Under the pieces are notes generated by a model, which was not told the origin of the DNA, did no database searches, and was given only the letters and a program-made list of their open reading frames with translations. Below, one piece after another: positions 11,396-22,062 of a stretch of 64,000 bases of DNA. Both the position numbers and the translations under genes were made by a program. Every line of letters begins with the position of its first letter. The stretch's first letter is position 1. Where the stretch lies: contig LSRY02000064.1 in NCBI GenBank assembly GCA_001643675.2, positions 186,001 to 250,000 on the forward strand, read 5' to 3'. Source of the stretch: Monocercomonoides exilis (taxonomy: Eukaryota; Preaxostyla; Oxymonadida; Polymastigidae).

Positions 11396-14300
11396 TCAAT
11401 GATGATACAGCTTATAAAGAGAAAACGGGTAAATGAAGATAAAATGGAACACGATGATGGAAGACAAGCAGAAGACAAGAAGCTCCAAAATGTGAAGAAG
11501 AGAAAGAAGAAAAGAGTTGATGAACTTGCGCCGAGCAGATGAGTGTTTCGACTGGTGAGAATGAGAGTGACGCGAAGAAGAGGAAGAGGAGGAAGAGGAA
11601 GATGAAGAGGTAGAAGAAGATGCTGATAATTGCTGCTGACTTTCTATTTGTGATTGCATGTGAAGCGATGTGTAAGAGGAAGAAGAAGATGATGATGAAG
11701 ATGAAGATGAAGAGGAGGAGGAGGAAGAAGAAGAGTAATTTTCTTTCATTGAGAAAAGAGATTGGATGGCATTAAACACAACAGATATGACAGAAGGTGT
11801 GGTTGAAGAGAAAGGAATAAGATTGATTAGAAAATGGCACATTGAAAAGAAAACAGCCGAAAGATAACGAAAAACAAATGATGAAGCAGACGCAAAGAAA
11901 GCAGAGAAAGAAGAGAAAATCGAAGAAGAAGCCAGTTGGATGTCAGATTGCGAAGAAGCACTTGCATTTTTCATTCTCTTCTGTTCTTCGAGTGCTGCTT
12001 TGATCACATCTTCGATCTCTTTTCGCTTTGCGTCGCTGTCCAATTCATTTCCTTTTGAGCTTTTTTCTTTTTCTTTTTCTTTCTCTTTCTGTCTCTCTTC
12101 TGCAGACTGCTCTTCTCTTCTATTGCAATCATCAGTTGAGCCACGTTCTTTTCCTTCAAATGCAGCAATTTCACAATTCTCGCTATTTTTTCCTCCTTTT
12201 TGATTTTCCATTTGTTTTGCACAGTTTTCTTTCGTGTTTGTCTTTGAGTGGTTGATTGGAATGACAATCTGATGCTTCAAAGAAGACAGCGGACCAAAAT
12301 TCATCTTCGGTTTTTGCTCAAACAATTTTGATTCGCTTTCGCTCAAACAAAAGTCCTCCTCCCTTCTCCCTCCTCTTTCTCTCCTTCTTTCTTCTTCTTC
12401 TCCTTCTTCAGGAAGCACCCATCTTCTATCAATCAATCCAACTGCCACTGTATCCTCTGCCTCTCTTCGTATTCTGTGCATTTTGTTCTTCCGAATTCGA
12501 CTGCCAGAATTCACAGGGCACGTCGGCTGCCCCAAAATAGATATGTATTTTGGCTTGCTTCTTTTGTGGTGAGGAGTCTGCGATGGAATCGATGAAGCAG
12601 AAGAATGGGAAGGATATCCAGAAGATGAAGAAGATGTTGCATTGTTCTTCATTGCGCCTCCACTGTAGATCATCCATGCAAGTGCTTTCCCTTTCTCATT
12701 TGATTGTTCTGTGCTAATCTTTGATTCTTTTGTTGACACATTTTCAGTCGAAACTTGATTATTGACTTTGTTTTTCAATGAAGACTCTTCATTTCCCTTT
12801 TTTTCTTCTTTCCTTTTATCTGCTGATGTTGTTGACTCCAATGCTGATTCATTTCTTCCCTCCAAAGCATCACCCTCATCTTCTTCCTCTTCTTCCTCTT
12901 CTTCCTCTTCCTCATTCTCGCTATTCCAATTGCTTTCCGCTTTCCCTTCTTCGCAATCAATCGCCTCTCTTCGATGTGTCTGCCTTTTGCTCCTTTTCCA
13001 AATGCTGCCTGTTTTCTCTGTTGATTCATTCGCTTCGCTTTCACTCCCCTTCCCTTTTTTGCTGCCTATCAAAGGAGTCTTATCATTTCTCTTGCTGCTT
13101 CCTTCTTTTGACATCTCTTTCTCATTCTCTTCTCCTTCATCCATTTCAACTATCTTTCCTTTCCCTTTCCCTTTCCCTTCTTCAATATTTCTTCCTCCTT
13201 CGCTCATCTCAACCATCTTCTGCTTCATCCTCTTGTTGTTCTCTTCCATTTCAAAGAGCATTTCAGCAAACACAACTGAAATACTCGATGAGCCACGGGC
13301 AACTCTGAGAATAGCTTCAATGTTTGGCTGAGGGGTGGAAGGAGGATAAGAAGAAGAAGAGGAAGGAGAAGATGGAGATAAATTCTGTTTGTTGCGAATC
13401 AAAGGAGAAGGAAGGAATGAAAAGAAAGCAGAAGAAGAAGCAGAAGGCGAGAGAGGAGTTGAAGGGCAGGATGGAAGCATAATCGATGAGGAAGAAGAGA
13501 TTGAAGAAGAAGAAGAAGAAGAAGAAGATTGTAATTGTCTTCTTCGTCTTGTCAGATGTGGATTGTGTCGCAGAATGTTTGTTGGTTTGTCGTCTTGGTC
13601 GGTCAGTACAAAGGAAAGTTGAGTGTTGAAAGGATCAGAAATCATTGAAGGAGATGGAGGAGTTGAAGAAAAGGAGAAAGGAGAGGAGAAAGAAGAAGAG
13701 AGAGAAGGAGATTTGGATGAAGACTTGACAAGTGCTGTGGAAGAGGAGAATGGGGAGGAGGATGTTGGAGATAGAGAAGAATTGCTTGTATTGTTGGAAG
13801 GGGATAATGAAGATGTCAAAGATGTATAAGTAGTAGAAGAAGAAGCTGATGATGATGATTGAGAGGATGAACTATTTGGCTGAGTAGCTGGTGACAATGA
13901 AGAAGAATGAGAAGAAAGAGAATGAGAAGGAGAAGAAGAAGAAGACGACGATGATATTTGAGTTGTGTTCAAAGGATGAAAACGCAAAGAAGGCGGTGAA
14001 AGTTCAGGAAAAACAGATCGAATTAGAGAAGATGGAGATTTAGGATAGGGACGAATGGAAGAGGAAGAGGAAGAAGAAAAAGAGGAAGAAGAAGACGATG
14101 ATAAAGCTGAAGGTGAAAGTGGAGACGAATGTGAAGTAGATGAAGATGAAGCAAAAACAGAAGGAGAAGAAGAAGAATTTGAAGGAGAACGAGAAGAATC
14201 TTCGCACAAAACAGGCATTTTATCTGTTGGTGAAGGAGAAGATGAAGAAGAAGGAGAAGAAATAGAAGAATTAACTGATGACAAAGAGGGAGAAAGAGAA

Positions 14301-17300
14301 GAAGGCGAAGAAAGCGAAGAAGGTGAAGAACCTCCTTCTTTGATTCCTTCTTCATTGCTTTTTGAGGCAGATTGGCGGGTGTCTGAATAGAGAGAGTAGA
14401 GGAACTTGGAAGTTGGGGTGAACAGGACAGAGTTTGGATGGACGGTGAAGATGGGAATTTGCATAGAAAACAGAGTGCGCTGTGGTTGTGACTGGGATGA
14501 TGTGGTGCTTGTGTGTGTTTGAGAAGGAGAAAGAGAAGAAGGAGAAGAGGAAGAGGAGGGGGAAGAGGAAGAGGAAGAAGAAGAAGAGAAAGGGGATAAT
14601 GATTTCAGATTAGACAAGCTAAACTTTGGAAAGGATGAAGGCTTCTGAGAAGGAGAAGATGATTGAGTTGATCCAAACATTTCGTCTGTCTCGAAAGAAA
14701 TAGAAGCCAAAGAAGAAGGCGACGAAGGAGAAGAAGAGGAGGAGGAAGGAGAAGGTGAAAGAGGGTGTGTGTATGAGGATAAAGTTGATATGGACGGAGA
14801 AAACGGAGAAAATGAACTGGAAGATGAAGGAGATATGACAAAGCTTGGTCTGATGGAAGAAGGAGAAAGGACAGCTGGAATTGGAAGTGGCTGATGGGAA
14901 GAAGAAGAAGAAGAAGAAGAAGAAGAAGAAGAAGAAGAAGATTCATTCGTTTGAGATTGAGTATCATCTGATGAGGAATGCTTATTTCCTTCTTCTTCAT
15001 CCTCAGTTGATGATGATGATGATGATGATGATGAAGCACTTGTATCATCACTGCCATGCTTCTGATTAGCTGAAGAAGCATCAGAACTGTCTCCTTCTTC
15101 ATTCAGCAGCTCGTCTGCAAGCTTCTCTTTCATCCGCAGCAGCTCCAAATGAGCGTCGTAGTCACTGGGAAACAGATTGATGGAAGTTGAAAGAGACATC
15201 AGCGAGTCAGAAGAGCGTGTTCTTCGGAGATGAGACAGAAGAGAAGGCTTGTGTGAAAGAAGAGAAGAGAAACGATGAGAACCAGAAGAGGAAGAGGAAG
15301 AGGAAGAAGAGGAGGAAGAGGAGGAAGAGGAAGAAGATGATGGTGAACTGTGCTTTGAATCTTCATTGGATGTGGCATCAGCATTTGCAGATGGCAATGA
15401 ACCAGCTGTCTGCTTCGAACGAGGTGATCGCAGAAGACTCGCAAACCATCTTTCGCATTTTTTGCTCCATCCTTTTTCTTCATCACACTTTTTGCCGTCA
15501 ATTGCGCTGTCTTCTTCTTCCTCTTCCTCTTCTTCTTCTTCGTCGTCGTCGTCATCGTCGTCGTCGTCTTCACTATTGCTGCATTCATTGTAATCATTTT
15601 CTTCATCGATTCGGTTGCTATTTAAACTTGAATGCAAGCTCTTCGCTTTTTCGTTGCCTTTCCATCTGTTTGGTTTGAATGGCCGATTCTCATCATCTTC
15701 TTTCCTGTTTGTTTCACAAATCACTTCGTTGTTATCATCATCAATACATCTTCTCCCCTTTCCTCTATCTTCTTTTCTTCCATTCATTTTATTCTTATCT
15801 TTGGCTTCACCTTGCTTTAGCATCAGCATTGCTTTGCTCGCTATGTTCAGACACAGACAAACCAGCGAACGAGATTTTGTCATTTTGTCTTCTTGAACAT
15901 CTTCCTCGTATTCTCCTTTCATTCTTTCTGTTTTAAGTTCTTTCTTCTCGTTTTTAGCCTTCTTCACTTTATTGTACTTCACAGAAAATAGTATGAGCCC
16001 CAAAAAGACGATTATGACACCAAAAAGAGAGAGAAAAGAGAGCAAATACGCGATAAATGGATGAGATGCAAAGAGACAAGAAGGACGATATGGCAGCAAA
16101 GACACGTAGGTGTTGATCAACGAAGAAAATGACAAATGATTATTGGCAGAATAAACAGAAGAAGAAGAAGAAGAAGATTGCATTTCAGCACTTGCAATCG
16201 GAGTTATCTCCTGAATGTTTAATGAATTGCTGTCAGATTTGTGCGTGGGAATTAGAACGATGGAAGATATGATGAACAAAAGTGTGTTGAGCAGCGGAGG
16301 CCAAAGCGCCAGAACTTCCAAGCGGAAAGCCGACGACGTTTTAAGCAGCGAGAAGGAGAAGATCTGCTGAAGTGAAGAAGCTGCAATGTACAGCAAGACA
16401 ACGATATACGAGAACAGAAATGAATGTGTGCGAGATAATTGTGCATTGGAGGAAGGATTTGAAGAAAGAGATGATGTTTCAGAATAAGAATCAGAATGAG
16501 TGTATTGATCTGTTCTATCATCTGAGCCTTGTGAAGTGGAGTTTGTGAAATGGCTGTCTGCAGCCTCAAGTTGACTATTGTTGCTGGATGTTTCAATGAA
16601 ACTGCTTCCTTCTGATTGAAGGCACTTAATCTGTTCTTCGCTCCTTGACTCATTCAAAAAGGAGTGCTGACTGGATGAAGGTGAAATGGTGTTGTTTGTT
16701 GTGAATGCGCAAAGGGAAGACGAAAAGGATGGTGAAGACAGAAATGATTGCATTGAAGGAAGCAGAAGAAGAGTCTGACAAACATGAAAAGACTGACGTT
16801 GAAAAAGCTCCAATGAAGAAGATGAAGAAGTGGATGACGGTGAAGAAATTAAAGTTGAAAGAGTATCGAAGTTGTGCTGCATAATATGTTTATGGCTATT
16901 GATTTCTGTTGAATTAATGGTATGTGTTAAGGACATATCTGTCCTTGACGGTGATGAAGAAAATGAAAAGAAAAGAAATAAATACATAAAGATGGAGATG
17001 AGCAAGACAGAACACCCAGCTGTCAAATATGTCATGTAAAGTGGCGAGCGTCCACTGACCAAGGGGAACGAGAAAAGACGACTGACAAACGAGAAAAATC
17101 CAACGTGTGACGACTTTCTGGAAGACAAGTGCGATAAAGTTTTTGATGAATGGCTTGAAGAATAACTTTTATGTGTTTGCGATACTGATTTGATTAATCC
17201 TGTTTGTGTTTCTTCCAAACTTGTTTTTGGAGAATGACGCAGCGCAAGCGCGCCATAATGCTGTGGAGGGTGAGTTCCTTGAAAACGAATCAATGAATTG

Positions 17301-18082
17301 GATGAATTCAAAGGTACAAGTGTTGTAGATCTATTGTTTGGAGATCTCGGAAAAGGATGCGCCTCGATCGGAAATGAATTATCTGTTTCGTCCATGGATA
17401 CAACCGTCGTTTCACTTCCTGAATAATCGCTGTCATCGGTGTCTTGGTTTTGATATGGTGAATCTATCAGATCCTGAAGTAATGTGTGAGAGCGCAACCA
17501 AATTGAAAGATTTGTCAATGAAAGATGAGAAACGTTTCGCAATCTCTTTTTTCGAAATGACATTTCAGCCAACGTATGCTTTAAAACAAATATTAATGAT
17601 GACGCAACACTAAATAAAACTCCACTGAGTTTCATTGAGAATGTTGAGAAAATTGTCAAAAGTGCGCCAAATAGAATGAATAATATAATTTTTGCATATT
17701 TACGTCCGCTACAATCTCCAAATAAGTACATAGATGCATTTATCTGAAGAATTGGCGCAAATGATGTTAAAAAAAGTTTTATCGGAGGAGAAATTAATAT
17801 TTCGCTTTTATTCATTAGATACGAAGCAAAATTATCCAAAAATGAAAATATGATAGTTACAATAAGCACCTTTCCAATGGAATATCTTATTTTCTCGTTT
17901 GAAAGCTCTGTTCTTAGAGAACAAAATGAAACGAAATAAATTACAGTAGCTTGTAAAAGAGACAGAATAAGGGGAATTGGGTACAAATAAATCACTATTG
18001 GTCGTAAGGTAAATTTTACACTTCCAGCAATCAACCAAATAAGAGTGCTCCAACAGATATTTCTTAAAAAAGAAAAATTCAT
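11396..18082 (-). CDS. Giant Ser-rich membrane protein with translocator-like (TPT/DMT) segments
   Basis: A single uninterrupted frame of 2,228 codons starting at an ATG. The first 180 residues hold about six hydrophobic helices. They include YLMNKSEILISPPIKLFLTS and GRKYAKIILFILFGALLTIF, which resemble the triose-phosphate/nucleotide-sugar translocator fold. Further helices lie near residues 350-375, 555-610 (SYIVVLLYIAASSLQQIFSF) and 675-700, plausibly the displaced second half of a ten-helix carrier. Residues about 750-2050 are low complexity: polyserine blocks, a DDDD/EEEE block near 840, and Lys/Glu stretches. Two more hydrophobic segments lie near 2060-2090 and 2200-2225. The coding strand is a string of TCN codons, so its complement is GAA/GAG repeats. 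The family assignment is moderate; transport substrate is unknown. Absence of any stop over 6.7 kb argues it is selected. Confidence 0.7.
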   Translation of the reverse strand: MNFSFLRNICWSTLIWLIAGSVKFTLRPIVIYLYPIPLILSLLQATVIYFVSFCSLRTELSNEKIRYSIGKVLIVTIIFSFLDNFASYLMNKSEILISPPIKLFLTSFAPILQINASMYLFGDCSGRKYAKIILFILFGALLTIFSTFSMKLSGVLFSVASSLIFVLKHTLAEMSFRKKRLRNVSHLSLTNLSIWLRSHTLLQDLIDSPYQNQDTDDSDYSGSETTVVSMDETDNSFPIEAHPFPRSPNNRSTTLVPLNSSNSLIRFQGTHPPQHYGALALRHSPKTSLEETQTGLIKSVSQTHKSYSSSHSSKTLSHLSSRKSSHVGFFSFVSRLFSFPLVSGRSPLYMTYLTAGCSVLLISIFMYLFLFFSFSSSPSRTDMSLTHTINSTEINSHKHIMQHNFDTLSTLISSPSSTSSSSSLELFQRQSFHVCQTLLLLPSMQSFLSSPSFSSSLCAFTTNNTISPSSSQHSFLNESRSEEQIKCLQSEGSSFIETSSNNSQLEAADSHFTNSTSQGSDDRTDQYTHSDSYSETSSLSSNPSSNAQLSRTHSFLFSYIVVLLYIAASSLQQIFSFSLLKTSSAFRLEVLALWPPLLNTLLFIISSIVLIPTHKSDSNSLNIQEITPIASAEMQSSSSSSSVYSANNHLSFSSLINTYVSLLPYRPSCLFASHPFIAYLLSFLSLFGVIIVFLGLILFSVKYNKVKKAKNEKKELKTERMKGEYEEDVQEDKMTKSRSLVCLCLNIASKAMLMLKQGEAKDKNKMNGRKEDRGKGRRCIDDDNNEVICETNRKEDDENRPFKPNRWKGNEKAKSLHSSLNSNRIDEENDYNECSNSEDDDDDDDDDEEEEEEEEEEDSAIDGKKCDEEKGWSKKCERWFASLLRSPRSKQTAGSLPSANADATSNEDSKHSSPSSSSSSSSSSSSSSSSSSSGSHRFSSLLSHKPSLLSHLRRTRSSDSLMSLSTSINLFPSDYDAHLELLRMKEKLADELLNEEGDSSDASSANQKHGSDDTSASSSSSSSSSTEDEEEGNKHSSSDDTQSQTNESSSSSSSSSSSSSSSHQPLPIPAVLSPSSIRPSFVISPSSSSSFSPFSPSISTLSSYTHPLSPSPSSSSSSPSSPSSLASISFETDEMFGSTQSSSPSQKPSSFPKFSLSNLKSLSPFSSSSSSSSSPSSSSSPSSLSPSQTHTSTTSSQSQPQRTLFSMQIPIFTVHPNSVLFTPTSKFLYSLYSDTRQSASKSNEEGIKEGGSSPSSLSSPSSLSPSLSSVNSSISSPSSSSSPSPTDKMPVLCEDSSRSPSNSSSSPSVFASSSSTSHSSPLSPSALSSSSSSSFSSSSSSSIRPYPKSPSSLIRSVFPELSPPSLRFHPLNTTQISSSSSSSSPSHSLSSHSSSLSPATQPNSSSSQSSSSASSSTTYTSLTSSLSPSNNTSNSSLSPTSSSPFSSSTALVKSSSKSPSLSSSFSSPFSFSSTPPSPSMISDPFNTQLSFVLTDQDDKPTNILRHNPHLTRRRRQLQSSSSSSSSSISSSSSIMLPSCPSTPLSPSASSSAFFSFLPSPLIRNKQNLSPSSPSSSSSYPPSTPQPNIEAILRVARGSSSISVVFAEMLFEMEENNKRMKQKMVEMSEGGRNIEEGKGKGKGKIVEMDEGEENEKEMSKEGSSKRNDKTPLIGSKKGKGSESEANESTEKTGSIWKRSKRQTHRREAIDCEEGKAESNWNSENEEEEEEEEEEEDEGDALEGRNESALESTTSADKRKEEKKGNEESSLKNKVNNQVSTENVSTKESKISTEQSNEKGKALAWMIYSGGAMKNNATSSSSSGYPSHSSASSIPSQTPHHKRSKPKYISILGQPTCPVNSGSRIRKNKMHRIRREAEDTVAVGLIDRRWVLPEEGEEEERRRERGGRREEDFCLSESESKLFEQKPKMNFGPLSSLKHQIVIPINHSKTNTKENCAKQMENQKGGKNSENCEIAAFEGKERGSTDDCNRREEQSAEERQKEKEKEKEKSSKGNELDSDAKRKEIEDVIKAALEEQKRMKNASASSQSDIQLASSSIFSSFSAFFASASSFVFRYLSAVFFSMCHFLINLIPFSSTTPSVISVVFNAIQSLFSMKENYSSSSSSSSSSSSSSSSSSSSYTSLHMQSQIESQQQLSASSSTSSSSSSSSSSSSRHSHSHQSKHSSARRKFINSFLLSLLHILELLVFCLSSIIVFHFIFIYPFSLYKLYHH

Positions 18083-19005
18083 ATTGCATTAATGTGGTTA
18101 CGATCAAAATGCAAATTCTTCTAATGATAGTCAAGAAATTAACATTTTTCTTTATGTGTTAATTATTATCATTAATAACATGGTGCAAATGGATATGATA
18201 CGACCAGTGAAAAATTCATATCATAATGATTTCTTTTTCATAATCCAACCAGAAAATCATTAGCGCAATGAAGATAAAGTTTATTTTTATCATCAATTTT
18301 TCAAAGAAAGAAACTTTTAATTTTTTTCAATTTTTGAATTAAGATAAAAAAACTATTTTTGAATTGAAGCACTAATATCTTTATGAATGAAGAAAAAATG
18401 AAATTTCTTTTAGGGTTAACCCTTATTCATACAGTTCTGTTGTTAAAATTAGTCAAAAGGGAAAAAAACCAAAAAAAATACATGATTTAATTAAATGATG
18501 GGTTTGATCAAAGATTTTTATGTATTAAAGATTTATGACATTGGAAGATCATTTAATTTTTGAATAGAATTTCATAACTGATCTTAAGCCTTTGTGACTT
18601 ACTGACTTTTAACAATAAAAATTACCATTCTGACTGACTTTTTCTTTTTTTTCATGTCAAAGCTATATTTTTTTTTTGATTTGGGATATATTTCTTTCAA
18701 TTTAAGAATTTGTTCACTATTTCAGTTTTGAAAAATTTCAAAAATTCAAATTATAACTTCATGGAAAAATCAATTTGAATATTTCGTTTATTATAGAAAA
18801 TGACCAGATCAACAATTAGGGAATTTCCAAGTCAGTAACTTGTTGATCTTTTTGTGTCTCAGTCAAAAAAGTCATGTCAGGGCCCATCATTTTAAACAAA
18901 GATTCACAAATCAAAGAGTTTCAAGTTGCACTGACAGATTCGAAAATTGTTTTATTGTTTTCAATCTTGCATTTTTTTGTGAAACATATTTTTCATATTA
19001 TTAGG
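18083..19005. other. AT-rich spacer
   Basis: No coding frame I can support. It may contain the unrecognised left end of the relic element that follows. Confidence 0.35.
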
Positions 19006-20780
19006 CAATGAGTTATTTAAGAAAACTTGATGAATTAAAAAAATACGAATTCAACTTTTTGAATCTCGCTCTGGTGGAACGAAATGGAAAAGGAGCATGT
19101 TTGCTTGTGAATGTCTTTAATTTTGATTCGTGATAAAAATCATTCAAAGTCTACAAACATCCTGTTAAAGAAAAAGAGTTTTTAACAAATGTCACTTTGG
19201 AAGTTGTTAACGAAAAATTATGGATATCTTTCATCCCATCAAACGAATGCAGATCGCCAGTTAGGGAATATCACGAACAATTCCGTTGTCCAAATGCAAG
19301 AGGAGATGCAGTTTGCGGTGTCAGTGAAAGAAAAAATTATGCTGGAATTAAAAATCATCATTGTTCAATTTTATTAACACAAAATTATTCAAGTTTTTAA
19401 CAATTTTCTTCTGTGATTAAAAATCGTGATGATCCTGACAAAAATTTTGATTATTCAGTTAACAACACAAGCACTAATTTGGAATTTCTATTTGCGCAAA
19501 TTGTGAGTCACTGCAACATTTTCATAGCTTCTGCATCATCGAAAGAATTTAACAATTTCAGAACTGCCTTAACCAAAATTTCTCAAGAAAATCCAGACAA
19601 ACATCCAACCAAAATATTCCCATATTTAACAAGTAGAAAACTAAGCAGCTTGACTATTTCTAAAAGTGAAATCGTTAAAGAAAAGAGGGAGAAAGAATTA
19701 TTCTGAAAATGCATTTGCGTTATGATGGATGGTGGAATAGTTGGAGGACAAAAATGCACCATTTCTACAATTGCTCAGCTGTCACAAGAAATAACAACCT
19801 TTTGTGGAAAGTTTTTCCTCATTGCTTCAAAACAAGTCATTATAGAAAATTAGCCTAGATTATAACAAAAGAATTGGAGTCATTGCATGCAAGTGTTAGG
19901 TGTTTCTGTTCAGATGGTTTTAAACCTCAGAAAAAAGCTCTGGAAAACTTCACAACATCACTTGAAGAATATGAAGAATATTTGCTATCAAAAATTAAAG
20001 TTGCTCCATTTTTTATTTATTGTTCAAACCATCTTCAAAATTTAGTTATTACAAAAGCTTTCACGAGAATTGTTTTTTTGAGACAAATATTGAATGATCT
20101 TTCATTTTTTTTCAAAATTTGTCCATTCTTCGGCAATCAGGAAGTTTCAAAAGCAAGAATGTCCTTCATTTGTTCAAACGAGATGGCTTTGTTTGTACCA
20201 AATTTGCTCAATTAAAAGGAAAAACAGCGAGGCCATTTTTTAACATTCGTTTCTTTCATCAGATAAAGTGTTTAATTCAGTATTGATGGAATTATTGTTA
20301 TTTCCTATTCACAGGTGACAACTTTTTTTGGAAACTGATCGCACAAAACTTGGTGAAATTTTCCCCATGATCCTTTAAACAATTGGAATTTTATATGGAA
20401 TCAAATGCTTCCAAAGATTCAGATCTTGTAATTGGCAAAATGTTATTACTAATATTCTTGTTCTGATGCAAAACCATTTTCTATTTGGAAAAACAGGTGA
20501 AATGATATCACTGGCATACGTTTTTACACCAGTTGGAATGCAAAAGTTCATTAGAAATGAATTTTCAAATTCATTTATTGAAGCAAAACACGTGATAGAA
20601 AAGTTGGATTCAAAAGGAGTAACAGTAAATCTTCTCCATTCAATCAGTGAGCATTCTAATTCGGAAAAAACTATTTTTCAACAAGGTCATTTTAATGAAG
20701 ACAATAGATATGTTCAAATGAGATCTTCCTCGTTTTTACAACCAAGGAATATTTCATCACACTCATATTTTTTCAACTAA
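19006..20780 (+). pseudogene. Decayed DNA-transposon protein (fragments in several frames)
   Basis: Protein-like stretches follow one another but shift frame and meet stops. They run from MSYLRKLDELKKYEF at 19006, through VNEKLWISFIPSNECR and FRCPNARGDAVCGVSE, to a stretch from 19413 to 19706. CVMMDGGIVGGQK follows, then CFCSDGFKPQKKALENF with FIYCSNHLQNLVITKAF (19874-20215), and a last piece at 20466-20780. The pattern D-G-F...Q-K-A-L followed by C-x-NH-x-Q-N-L-V recalls the catalytic core of hAT-type or similar transposases, but I cannot name the family with confidence. Just downstream lies a 111-bp repeat with a near-identical inverted copy at 60634-60742, probably the element's right end. 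The element appears dead. Confidence 0.5.
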
Positions 20781-20785
20781 TCAAA

Positions 20786-20896
20786 GGCATAAGTATAAAA
20801 AAACGCCTCCTTCAGTTTTATGATTTTCTTAATTTCAACAAAATTATCATAAATAACATTAAAAAACAACACTTTTGGGTGGAGCAGTTTTATGAT
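20786..20896 (+). repeat. Dispersed repeat, probable element end (copy 1)
   Basis: Contains ACACTTTTGGGTGGAGCAG and is almost identical, in reverse orientation, to 60634-60742. It directly follows the decayed transposase frame, so it is likely that element's 3' terminal region. Confidence 0.6.
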
Positions 20897-20956
20897 ATTT
20901 CAACATAAATTTCATTAAAAAATTTTTTGTGATCAATCCCTTAATTAAAAATTTTC
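20895..20956. repeat. 62-bp repeat shared with 31340-31401 (inverted)
   Basis: The 62 bases reading from ATATTTCAACATAAATTTC are the reverse complement of 31340-31401. In the two places this segment adjoins different element ends, as if one flanking sequence had been a target for two families or had been duplicated. Confidence 0.6.
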
Positions 20957-21366
20957 TTGTTCATTTTCTGTTTTTAGTGCGAAAGCGGAAGAATCTCAGC
21001 TTGATTGTTGCAGCCAATAATGCATTTCTTGCGATGTCATAAATGAAGTTAGAATTTGCACTAATTTTATTTCTTTAAATCTGTTATTCAATAAAAATTT
21101 CGCTATCGCTTATTAATCAATAACAATTCATAATATTTAATTGAAAGAAGTTTCTCTCAATGAAAGCCAATGTCACAGAAGATCTGATGATTATGAAATA
21201 CTCATATTTCCAATTTTATTAGAGAAATCAGTAATTTATGTATTATTTATTTTTTTGAATTGAAATGCTTTCCATTTGAAATGAAGGCTATCGCTCTTGT
21301 TTTTTTATTGATTTTGCTAAATAAGACATAATTGTTTGATAACGATTATTGTTCATTTTGTTTTTG
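20957..21366. other. AT-rich spacer
   Basis: No coding frame or repeat I can support. Confidence 0.35.
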
Positions 21367-21696
21367 TCAAATTGTCTCAAATAATAAAAACTGTGAATGA
21401 AAATACAAAAAATGTGCAGTATTCACGTGATTTATTTTTTGAGGGCTCGTTTCATCAAAATGAAAAGAACGAAAAACTTCAAAATGAATAAATGCCGACG
21501 GAAGATGTTTATTAATTGTTAAAGAAGCTGCTCGTAATAAACTTGAAATGCGGTAACAATCTCGATGTGTTCCCAATTCCACAACATATGAAATTCTATG
21601 GATAAAAAGCCAAATTTCGAATCGGTTCAAAAAAAGTTTTCGCTTCTATTTTCATTAATCTCCAATAATTTCTGTATTATGCATGAACTTTTAGAA
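21367..21696 (-). pseudogene. Likely C-terminal piece of the Ser-rich gene split by the pogo-like element
   Basis: Read on the minus strand from the pogo insertion point, the frame coming out of the Ser-rich gene at 24201 continues through KSSCIIQKLLEIN and stops in a run of seven T (SENFF then TGA). One frame over, a clean frame continues to 21367 (FEIWLFIHRISYVVELG, YRISSLLRAAS, FRSFHFDET). A one-base change in the T run would join them. The second part has no ATG. I infer an old host gene tail, now separated and frameshifted; its function is unknown. Confidence 0.4.
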
Positions 21697-21698
21697 TA

Positions 21699-21738
21699 TC
21701 ATTGGTGCCAAAACCGGGACCTTTCGCGAAACCCGGAA
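21699..21738 (+). repeat. Left terminal inverted repeat of the pogo-like element
   Basis: Forty bases matching the reverse complement of 24159-24198 except at two sites (the first base and the C/T after TTGGTG). Contains the internal palindrome TTTCGCGAAA, a plausible transposase binding site. Confidence 0.9.
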
Positions 21739-22062
21739 CCATTCGCAATCCAGAAATAAATTACTATTGTTGGCAATGCTTATTTCTTCTTCAAACAAAT
21801 ATAAGACAATTTTAAATATAAAATACTCGAAGGATAAATAAAATTTTATACGCACCACTCTCTCGTATTGATATAATATCTCACATGAAAAATGTCATAA
21901 AATTTCCTGATATTTGAGAAATATCAAAGAATTTTATGACGAAACAAAAACACACAGTGATAAAACAAAAAAGAAATAATGTTACATATGATTTTTCTTG
22001 ATTTCACTTTGTGTTTTTTCAAAACGGATTTTTTATTGGTTCAATCAATTCCAAAATGCGTT

